From: Megalonaias nervosa
Lineage: Eukaryota; Mollusca; Bivalvia; Unionida; Unionidae
Reading direction: 5' to 3'
NCBI GenBank assembly: GCA_016617855.1
Contig: JAECUM010016720.1
Location: 1 to 64,000 of the forward strand
DNA length: 64,000 nt
How positions within the stretch are numbered: the first letter of the stretch is position 1; each line of letters starts with the position of its first letter. Shown here piece after piece: positions 54,681 to 64,000 of the stretch. The position numbers and the translations under genes were made by a program. The notes beneath the pieces were generated by a model. It did not search any database. It was not told the DNA's origin and saw only the letters and a program-made list of their open reading frames with translations.

Positions 54681-56866
54681 TCAGTCCACCAGAAGTGTAT
54701 ATCAGTGTTTCATGCAGATTTTATTTTTGATGTTTTAAAAAGAATCAGCTTGTTCCAATAAACAAAACGTTGCTAAGTTTTAACAAGAAAATAGTCCTTT
54801 GTATGAACAAATAAATGACAAGAAATAACTATAGATAGGTTATCATTGAGACTTTAATCAGCACTCATCATTAAGAATCAGTCTTTGTAAATATGAAACT
54901 TTTGACAATGATACATCATATATACACCAACATCAAACATTCTCTTTGGCTGTAAAATGATGATGAGGTCAAAGCTTTGTTTGGAAGAGTCCATTTTGGA
55001 GATCAGGTATGTGTAGGTTGATGTGTGTTTAAGTATCAGGTTCAGATTTTACTTCTGGTTTTGTATATCTAGAGTGCAAGTAAGGTGGAAATAATTGTCA
55101 TAGATATAAAAGCTTTGTAATTCAGTCATGCAGTTTATGCAATAACTTGAGTAAGAACAACCCATTCACACCTTAATGTAGTTGGTGCATTCATTTGATC
55201 CTTAATCCAATCATCATTTTATAGCCAGATTTTAAATTAGGTCATATGCAAAAAATGACTTGTATGCAATACTGTGAGTTTATTTATTTTTAACTTACAT
55301 TCTTTGAGATGCCACTGATGAGAAAGGGCATCTGTTTTAATAAATAGCTTGATTTTTGTTTATTTTAATTTTTGGTCTGAAGCAAACAAAAATCCATTTG
55401 GTTACCCTCAGATGTAGGGAATTAGCTAATATATTATTACAAACAATTAAACTTGACAATCAAAAGCTTGAGTTTTTTGGGTACCAAATCTTGTGATATA
55501 CAGTTTTATTATTTAAAATTTTGTCTAATTCAGCATAACCTAGATATAAAAAGGGAACTTCCACAAAATGGCAGGATTGAAAGTGTATCTTTTCTTTAAA
55601 ATAGGAAGGAAAGATTTTCAGTTATAAAAATAAACGGGAATTTGAACAGTGGTAAATTAACAAAGTTTTTTTTCCTATATAAATGTAGTCGCATTCAAAA
55701 TGTTCAATAAAAATAGCAAAATATAAAAAATAAAAATAAAAATAGTAAAATGCAAAAAGTAAAAAAAAAAAAGAATTCAAAATTAAAATAATAATGTAAA
55801 TTCATGTAATTTAGAACTGTGGAAAGAAATAACAATAAGAGAAATGTGTTGTTGTTTAATCTTTAAGGCAAGTAATGCTTCTGTATTTGCCATGAATCCA
55901 GCAATCATTATATTGAAGATGTTTGCACTGGAGTTGTCCCCCTTGTACCAGGGATATTGTTGTTTATACTATTCCAGCTATAAAGATTTTCATATGTTCA
56001 ATACTTTCAATATTATCATACCATATAATTCATATCAAAAGTTTTAATTTGTATCAAAAGTAAATTACCAGCATTGAAGTTATTTACAATGAAATGTAAA
56101 CAAGCTTGTGTGCCAAATACAACATTTGACTCTTGAATCCCTTTCTCCAGCCATCGCTTTTTCAGATGCTGTTAAAGGCAAGCTTTATCAATGACAAAGC
56201 CATCAGTTTTTTAATTTGTTTCCCCCAGCCAACAACCATCAATATTAGGCATCTGTTATTATGAAGTTACATTGATGAAAGTGGCTAAATGATTGCATCA
56301 ATGGATGACTATCATACATATGCATGCACTTCGTGCAATTTTGTTTGACTGGTGGATATATGGCACATCAGTTATTGAAGGTTAATGGGTCACATGTTGA
56401 AGATATAGGTACAACAATTATCACTGGCAAAATAATGAACCACTAGGCTTTCATAAATTCACATTGAATTGCAAGGCACATGTTGTTCCTTGCAGTTTAG
56501 CTTGACTGAAGGTAAGTTTGGGATTTTACACTGTAGGAGTAAAAGACTTGAGAAATGAGTAAGTAAAGATTTAATTGTATGCAAGTATATGTGCATATAT
56601 ATAGTTAGATGAAAAGATTACAGTCAATAAACTTGGGCATGAAAATAGAACTTCAATTTTCATTTCACTAAGCAATATAGAATAGCTTGTTTGGGGGATA
56701 AAAGGGCTTATAGAGTCAAAAGTTTGTCATCGTCAAAGCAGTCAACCTTATGTGCCAGACAAAATTTAACAAGGTTGTAATTGCCATTAGTTGCATTCCT
56801 TTTTTCAGAGATTCAGTCATTGAACCAGTTGTCATTTATGAAGATTTGTTTACAGATGTTTTGTGA
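54681..56866. other. AT-rich sequence, no gene recognised
   Basis: Includes an A-rich low-complexity stretch at about 55680-55800. No SINE, MITE or coding motif detected. Confidence 0.5.
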
Positions 56867-57071
56867 TAATTTGTATACTCGTTTAAAAGTCAAACTGCAC
56901 AGACCCAGATTTGCAAGGACTGTGCCAGTAGGTCTAGGTTTTTGCAGTTTGTTGGGAGTAATCAGTAGACCAAACAACATAGGCCCTGATCTTCTGGTCT
57001 TTTATGGGATGGCAGATAAGGTCTATGCAGTTTGATGTTGAACTTGACTTACAAGCGAGTATATACAAAAT
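56867..57071 (+). mobile_element. Pogo-ended MITE, copy 9 (right end decayed)
   Basis: Left TAATTTGTATACTCGTTTAA; interior GTTGGGAGTAATCAGTAGAC and GATCTTCTGGTC hairpin part; right end ...ACAAGCGAGTATATACAAA. It lies after the ELL gene, so the family is not limited to its introns. Confidence 0.85.
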
Positions 57072-59290
57072 GAAAATATTAATTTTGAAAATCTATAATA
57101 TTGACACATAGAATTTTAAGTTGCTAGAACTTGCACAAGTCCCATTGTATTGTGACAATACATACAGAATTTTAACTTTTTAGAACTTGCACTCAATCCC
57201 ATTGTATCATATCGTGGCAATAAAAATTTTTGTTGAAACTAAACTGTGGAAGTTTAGATTTCAGTTGGAAATGTACATGTATGCAGTAGTATTTAGACAT
57301 TAAGTGATGAAACATGTTTCAATTCTGAAAAGGGCTTTCAATCTAATATGCATATATGTTACATTTCTTGTGTAAATTTTTTAATTGAGTCTATCTTGTA
57401 CAATTTAATTGATGTATTTGATATGTTTGATTTTGAACAAGCTATTTGGTAGCCAGTTACTTTGTTTCTTGTGTGGGCATTATGTCAATTAATTTAAATT
57501 TTATGATTTTAGGTTCAGGAAATCATACCTTTCATGCAGAAGTTGCATTTCTAACATCAAAATTATAGCCACTAAGCTTTTTGTTTTGCCTGCAAAGCAT
57601 ATGAAAGGTATAGGTAGCTTTTTTTTCAACAGCATTTTTCCGATAATTTTTGTTTGTCTAGCTTCATTTCACTGAGACATTATGATATAAACTCATTAAA
57701 CCTGAAGGATTCATTAATCTTGAGAAACCTATACACTACTGGCAAAGTTAAGTCATAATGACCCACTTTTTTCTTCATGAGCATGTTGAATTGTGCATTT
57801 AGTTCCATTTATCTGATACTATTGTATGTTCAGTAATGGAACTGCATTATTGCATGAGTTAAGAGATTAACATTCATACCCTTGTAAGGACAGTCACAGT
57901 AAATGAGTTGTGTTTTTTTTAGTCTTGTGACTTCAAGTTTTGAATCCTGCAGTATGAAAGTGGGAGGGCAAGGGTGAAGGTTTATTTCCCGTTAGTGTTT
58001 ATATGCATTGGGTACTGTGGAATCATTCATTTTCACGAGTATAATTGGGGGGGGGGGGGAGACAAGGGAAAAATTGCATGTGCATTGGTACTTAAATGAA
58101 TGGATTAGTAAAGGGAGTAACCATCATATACATGAAAAAATTTTGAATTTACACAAGTGACCTGTTAATATGTCTGGGCAGTTACAGTTTTTAAGAGGTG
58201 TTTCAGTTAAACATGGGTTATCCATTCATTACTTAATTTTATTTGTAAGTCATCCAGACTGGTCAAACGTCCTCCGGGCCTGCAGTTTCTTCTTTATATC
58301 ACTTATTTATGCAGGTGGCTGTTTATTTGCTCAAAACTTTGTCTTCTAGGGAGTTTTAATAGATAATATTCAACTATATTGTATCATAGAACTTAAAATT
58401 TAAATCTGTGCTATACTTAACTGTGCTTAACAGATTAGACTTGTGCTTTGTTTGACTTAATGTGGTATTGGAAGATTATTGGGGTTTGGGGATGGATCGG
58501 TGATAGCCATAGTCCATTAAAAAAAGAATGGGGATTTTCAGCCTTGCAGCTGATTACCAAATGCCTTTATTTCTCCTTTGGATACATTCCCCTATTACAT
58601 TAATGTTAGGGATATAAGCCTTCTATGTTCTAAATCCAGCCGAACTAAAAGATCAAAATTTTTTGTTTTCTGTCTTTATCATGTAACCAAAGGGCAATAA
58701 CTCTTGCATATTACCTCCATTGCCACCACTAAGTGTCACCATTATTAAGCGTCACTTCCGTACAACAACATAGTACGAGGCACCTCTCAATCCAAGTCAA
58801 ATTTGTGTTAAATTCAAACTATCCATTCAGGACTTTGGATTTTTTTTATTCCTAAACAGATGGTAAATATTATTTTTTGAATACGTTTTGAAAGTTTTCA
58901 CTTTATTGGAATTAATTGGTCAGTTTCAGACCATACGGTAGAACATGCTATGATTGATGTATGTTGTTATCCATGGTTTTGCGCACACTGCCTGCTGCTT
59001 GCTCACCCAATTAATAACAATTGTTGTTTTAGCAAATTGTTAACATGCTGCATTGTTAATTTATACATTTTTGTGATTTGTTTTATGTTTTTTCAGGGAA
59101 ACCTGTCAATGAAGTGTTATGTAAATGGAACAAGTTCAAGGCTAAGGAAGACATGCATGAAATGTGCATTTAATTCATCAGTACCATACAGTGTGTGTGC
59201 CATAGGGTTCAATGCAAATTTTATATTCCTACAAGTTATTATGATACAGTGTAGGAGTGTACCCCCATTTTTAGGGAGCTTAGGTGGAGT
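57072..59290. other. AT-rich sequence, no gene recognised
   Basis: Contains a run of 13 G at 58047-58059 and CAAAGGGCAATAACTCTTGC at 58687, a repeat motif I associate with mollusc genomes. No gene seen. Confidence 0.5.
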
Positions 59291-59700
59291 ATGTCCGACC
59301 ATGGTCTTTGGGCCTGTATGTCTGGGTACTTGGAGTTTTTAATGGATCCATCCTATGCTATCATATTGCCATATGGAGCAATTCAACCATTTTTGTATAA
59401 TTATGGAGATCTTAGTGATAGATCTCTCGGTCCGACCATGTTATGGCTATATACAATTTCAATTAAACAGATCTTATTGATAGATCCATACATCTTGCCA
59501 GGTCTACGGCTTCATCTCTTTCTTTGGTTATGGAGATTTTAATGATAGATCTGTCTATATGAACATGCCTTTGGCTACATATAATTACAATTGCAAGGAT
59601 TGTAGTGCTAGATCCATCCACCTCAGTGGGCATAAGGCAACACAAAAATGTTATGATGGGGATTTTGATGATGGATCCAGTCAGCCAGCCATGCCCATGG
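59290..59700 (+). repeat. Decayed tandem repeat, about 64 bp unit
   Basis: 'ggagattttaatgatagatc' followed by 'ccatnnncctttggctatat' recurs; the GATAGATC block appears at about 59416, 59478, 59544, 59607 and 59671. Open frames across it show no known motif. Confidence 0.65.
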
Positions 59701-60078
59701 CACAACCAGTAATGGCAGCAATCAGACACTCTACCACACGGCCAGAAACTGTGCCAATCATACTCCGTGTGAACCAGCCATCCATACTGACAAGGAAAAA
59801 GTTCTGCCAGCTTGCCCTATATTCACTGCTTACTCACAGGGTTATTGTCTGCGAATTATGTAGAGGGGTCGGCATTGTATCATCATTGCCATTTGGAATG
59901 GTTTGTCCAAAAATGGAAGCAGACCATGAATGGGAGACTAAACACAGTGATTATGAAGATACTCCTGAGCAACAGACATAACTATGATCTGATCTTAGAG
60001 AGGACATAGTTTAGTTTAAGGGTCAAAATGGAGGACATGGAGCACTGCCTCTTCACATAAACCTAAACATGAAAGCTA

Positions 60079-60726
60079 TTGAAAACAGGTTTCAGTTTTG
60101 TGTGTGCTGGTTTGGCATTTTCTACATTGGTGTTACCAACTTCAGATCAATGTACAAATCAACACATTCCTGGAAGACTAAAGGTCCTGGCCAACATTCT
60201 CCCCAGAAAGGGTTTGGTTATTCATAATGAATGGTCCCATCATCCACTAGTTTTTCATCGGCTTTTGTGTGCTTTGGGAGTGTCTGCTGATTGACCTATT
60301 TGCAACAAGTTGGAACCACAAATTGCCCACCTTGCTCTTTTTGATTTTGGACCTGGAAGCATTGGCCATGGATGTACTGTTAGTCGGTTGGGAGAGGTTA
60401 TGGGCCATTGCCTGCCCCAAAATAATCTTGGTGCCATAAATAATAAAGAAAATAAGGGGTCAGAATTGCAGGAAAATTCTGATAGCCCGTTTCAGATGGA
60501 GTAAGTCTTGAGTCATCTACTCAATTTAACAATAAACCTGCTCAGGAAGATTATATATGAACTGGACATTCTCAAACAACTATGGTTGCAAGTGTTCCAA
60601 CCCTTCCCAGTCCATCTTCTCATTCAGTTATCATTCACCTGGGAATCCAGTCTTTCTTTCTGGAAGTATACCGAAGGTATAGGTTGTATGCCCAGCATTA
60701 CCTTCTCCTATTACCTATTCTCCTAA
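60079..60726 (+). pseudogene. Retroelement RT/RNase H fossil (DIRS-like type)
   Basis: Broken frames in order: SDQCTNQHIPGRLKVLANIL, PRKGLVIHNEWSHHPLVFHR, LLCALGV, a stop, then NKLEPQIA and, after a frameshift, FRW.KS-like and LLNLTINLLRKIIYELDILK, QLWLQVFQPFP. The order HIPG.LNVLAD.LSR, EWSLHP.VF..L, FAT..NH and later WFP.LL matches the RNase H and connection part of reverse transcriptases in DIRS-like and related elements of invertebrates. Here Ala-Asp of LAD is changed to AN, the FATKWNH region is frameshifted, and the RT catalytic core is not seen. The boundaries are open; no repeats flank it. Confidence 0.65.
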
Positions 60727-62946
60727 TGTTAATATGATCTGGGAATGTTTTTAAAGGAGAAAAATTTTTCTGGTAAATTATGTTTCTCCGAGAATACTTG
60801 CCCAACCACATTACTTAAAGACCCTCCCATCCATCTCACTATGTAAGCATCCTCAATTAAAGTTTGCTTAGCTCAACAACTGGTGACACTTAGCGGTGGC
60901 AAGGAGAAGTAATTGGCAGGGTATTGCCTCTTTGTGTATATGATACAGACGGAAAGGAATTTTGTTTTTTAGTTGAGCTAGATTTGGGATATTGTAGGCT
61001 AATATCTTGAATGTTAATGTGATCAGGTAAGTATTCTATGAGAAAGATATTTTCCTAGAAAAAAATTTGCTTTCTTAATATGAAATAATGGGTTGAGAGA
61101 ATGTCATGCAAATGAAATTACCATGCAGAGCAGAAAAAATGATATTTTGTTATGAATAATTCGAAAGTATTAATATTTCCATATGATCGATTCACGGTGA
61201 TTTTATCATTGAATTTTTGCTACATCCTGGAAAGACCCATTCCTGTTCGTGAACTGTTTTCGCAGAATTTACTGATATTTCACCAAAGATAGAAATGCAC
61301 CTTCTACATGTAGTATGCTTTTTCTTTGAAATAATACTTTCAAGTTTTAATATTTATTTCACAACTTGAGTTTTATGTATTTTGAGTCACAAAAGAATTT
61401 TTCTCTCGTTTTCTTATTCCTTTGTTTCTGTGTATTAAGTAGATAATTTTTCAAGATGCCACAAAAGTGCCTCTTTGAAAGTTACTTTATCTAATGTTAC
61501 TGTGCCATCAGCTTGTATCAAATTTCTCTGCTTAACTTATTTTGTAAATATTGTTATTACCATACTTAAGAAATTGGCGGATAAGACAACAAGATATGGA
61601 AAATATTTTTATATTTTCAGCAGATTGAAATGAGCTGTGTACAGAAAGCATGTAAGGGGAGATAACTCCATGACAATTGGTTCGTGGCTTGAAAGTTATT
61701 GGCCTTGAGATGTGATTTGGAATGTTTTCATTATGTGTTTTGAATGTGGTACAGAATGTGCTTATAATAAGATAGTTTCAGAGTGTTCTTTAAAAGAAAG
61801 CACTTTATTTTTGTTGCACATTACCCGGATAAAAGTGAGGAATTGAAAAGGAATAAGGCATTGGGAGATCTGACTGCTTGAATTTGGAAAAATTAATTTT
61901 CAGCAGTATTTGTTTTTGTGCCGTATGTATCCTTTCTGTTTGCTTTAAATAGGTCTTTGCAAACATACTTAATTGTGTGTGTACAAGTAAGAACCATATT
62001 TTCCTGTTCCAAAATATTTCCTAATATTGGCAAGAAAGTGAACAATAATTCGAAATCTCTACAAAAGATTTCTTAGCTTATGCTGAAAATTACTTTAATT
62101 TCACCCAAAACTTTTGTTTGTTTTGTATTTTATTTCATATGCAAAAGTTAACCTTTCCAATAAAAAAAACCCCAAGCATTAGAAAGTATTTGTCCTGAAT
62201 ATCGAATAACAGATTAACCGACATTTCGCTATTAGTTGCTTTTTTGTGCAGTATTTTAAATACATCATTGAATTAATGATGAGTCATAAAAACTTTGTGA
62301 GCACTGGAATGAGATTCCTGATTGGAAAAAAATATTGACTGGTTGATGAAAACAAAGACTTTGTTTTATTCTGAGTGATGAGAAAAAAATGGAGGAGTAA
62401 TTCCATTTGTATTTCTAGGCAGAAGAAAATCTCCAACTCATAAACAGGTCACGTTATTTGTCATTTGTTTAAATGCACAACTAACACTTTCTCTTTATTT
62501 TTGCCATTCATGGTACTTAAAATTGCTGTAATTTGGTTACATTTGCCGGATTAATTTATTTAGGCTTTCTCTCTTCAAAAAATTAGGCAACATCATAACA
62601 TAGTGATTATAATCACTTTCCATATTTTGCCATGTTAGATATAAGAAAAGTTAACTTTTGCGATGATTTCAGATATCAAAGAAATTTGAATTTGTCTCGC
62701 TAATGCTGTTAGTGAAGTCGATTCAGTGTTGTAGGTTGCATTGCACCATTCCTCACAAAGTGTGAGTGTTTTGGAATGAATTGATGGATAGATGAATAAA
62801 CGAATTAATGAAATAATAAATAATTGAATGAATGGATGAAATGCTTGATGTTTGTGATCAGTGTTAACGCTTGACTTTGCATGCTTGAGTCTGTTAAGAA
62901 TGGGATAAAAGTTATGCCCTGAATCAGAATGCAAGATTTTACTAGT
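60727..62946. other. AT-rich sequence, no gene recognised
   Basis: 60727-61090 contains two similar 'aatgttaatgtgatc...ttttttctagaaaaa' blocks and may belong to the 3' end of the retroelement fossil. The rest shows no gene or repeat. Confidence 0.45.
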
Positions 62947-63111
62947 TGTTACACCCCCTATTGACCTAGGACCCGTCTAAGGACTTTGAGATTGTGATGT
63001 ATATAACATGCTGATGCTTGCACACAGTATGCATGTGTGCATGCATCTACCTATTGCATTGAATAAAACTGCACAACTGCGCTACTTTGTTTGCTTTGTT
63101 AGTCATACATT
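62947..63111 (+). mobile_element. Possible short LTR (TGTTACACCCCC ... AATAAA ... CATACA)
   Basis: Starts TGTTACACCCCCTATTGACC, has a TATA-like TATATAAC near 63001, AATAAA at 63062 and ends GTTAGTCATACA. TG...CA ends, TATA and polyadenylation signal in about 165 bp resemble a small LTR. No target duplication, primer site or second copy was found. Confidence 0.22.
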
Positions 63112-64000
63112 TATTTGATGTTTTAATTAGTTAAAAACAATCTTGACATTATCCTTGTCTCACTCGCCTCATGAGTCACCAGTCTTCATGTATCACAATG
63201 ACATTGTCCAGAACTCCTTTGAATAAATTCACAATAATTCCAGAATAACATTTTAGTCCAATGAGCAATATATTCAAATGAACAATGCAAATAGATGTTT
63301 CCTCTCGGATTATATCTAAACACAACATTAAACAAATCTGTAGACTGATGCTAACACAAGAAGATAAAAAAAATAATTTAGGAATGAATCCGAATTAGAC
63401 ATGAATTAATTGCTCAGTCCTCTCATATACAACTCCAAGAGTCTATTACGACTATATGTCACAATATAACCCCACGTGACATACCTCACTACTTAATCTC
63501 AATTTCACAATACATCCCACGTGATCTACATTGCAGTACTTCTTCCACATTACTTAACTAGCCAGCCAAAAATAATTCCAAAATTTTAAACGGGTTACTT
63601 ATTAGAAGCTACTCAACACCTATTTATTGATCATATAGAATCTACGTGCCCAAAATGAAACGCTCAAGGCAGATACAGCCATGTACCAGAAGTTACAGAA
63701 AATAGAGATATACGTAACAGTGGGTCCAAATTTAAAACGGTGTCTATCTTGTATCCAGTATATAAATCTTGTCTTATTTATTGCTGAAGAAATATCAGAT
63801 ATGGATTCAACTCTAGGCAGCTAACAAGCAGAAACAATCTTATTTTTGATTCCTGACAATTCTTTTCGGCAAACAGAGCAACAGTCCTTCCAGGGACGCT
63901 TGTTTTACCTTTAAAATATATGAAAATTTGCATGCCATTGACATTCAAATTACACAATCATTTGTAATTATGAACAAAGACATACTATAAAGTATGAATA
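63112..64000. other. Window end, no gene recognised
   Basis: AT-rich sequence with scattered CACGTG-type hexamers near 63473 and 63509. No coding motif or repeat family seen. Confidence 0.5.

Noticed and set aside
59559..59981. 140-codon frame as a gene
   Set aside because: It begins in a decayed 64 bp tandem repeat and shows no known motif. It may be part of the retroelement fossil, but this cannot be supported.

Overview
The window is AT-rich animal nuclear DNA with large introns and very dense, mostly decayed mobile DNA. It is probably from a mollusc. This rests on an animal ELL-type gene split by canonical GT-AG introns, the abundance of tRNA-derived SINEs with (AAC)n tails, and short repeats that I associate with mollusc genomes. 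The species assignment is inference. No bacterial-style genes, operons, rRNA genes or CRISPR arrays are seen.

The one clear host gene is ELL, the RNA polymerase II elongation factor of the super and little elongation complexes, on the + strand. Eight coding exons are visible: 6953-7288, 7959-8029, 36620-36782, 39279-39366, 40477-40654, 42505-42556, 48709-48880 and 51451-51606 (stop). All reading frames join across GT-AG introns. The exons encode the end of the N-terminal ELL domain, a Pro/Ser/Lys-rich linker and the complete C-terminal occludin/ELL domain. Exons for the first part of the N-terminal domain were not found and probably lie before the window. The intron after the second visible exon is 28.6 kb long and holds most of the mobile DNA.

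Region by region. 1-1.5 kb: no recognised gene. 1.5-5.0 kb: an almost complete pogo-type (Tc1/mariner superfamily) DNA transposon with inverted repeats, a TA target duplication and a transposase broken by two stop codons. 5.3-6.2 kb: a decayed array of about 145 bp. 8.0-36.6 kb (large ELL intron): a non-LTR retrotransposon fossil, two adjacent SINEs, a hAT element with an 8 bp target duplication that is itself interrupted by a small palindromic element, a 238 bp tandem duplication, a possible 3' exon of another gene, a 145-155 bp array, and an LTR-like segment. 36.6-51.6 kb (remaining ELL exons): minisatellites of 24, 70 and 48 bp, more SINEs and MITEs. 51.6-64 kb: the ELL 3' UTR, then a gene-poor tail with an RT/RNase H fossil of a retroelement.

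The most interesting pattern is a MITE family of about 220 bp, with nine fairly complete copies and one end fragment between 19.2 and 57.1 kb. Each copy holds two internal hairpins. Its ends share about a dozen terminal bases and the TA target with the local pogo transposon, which suggests mobilisation in trans by a pogo-type transposase.
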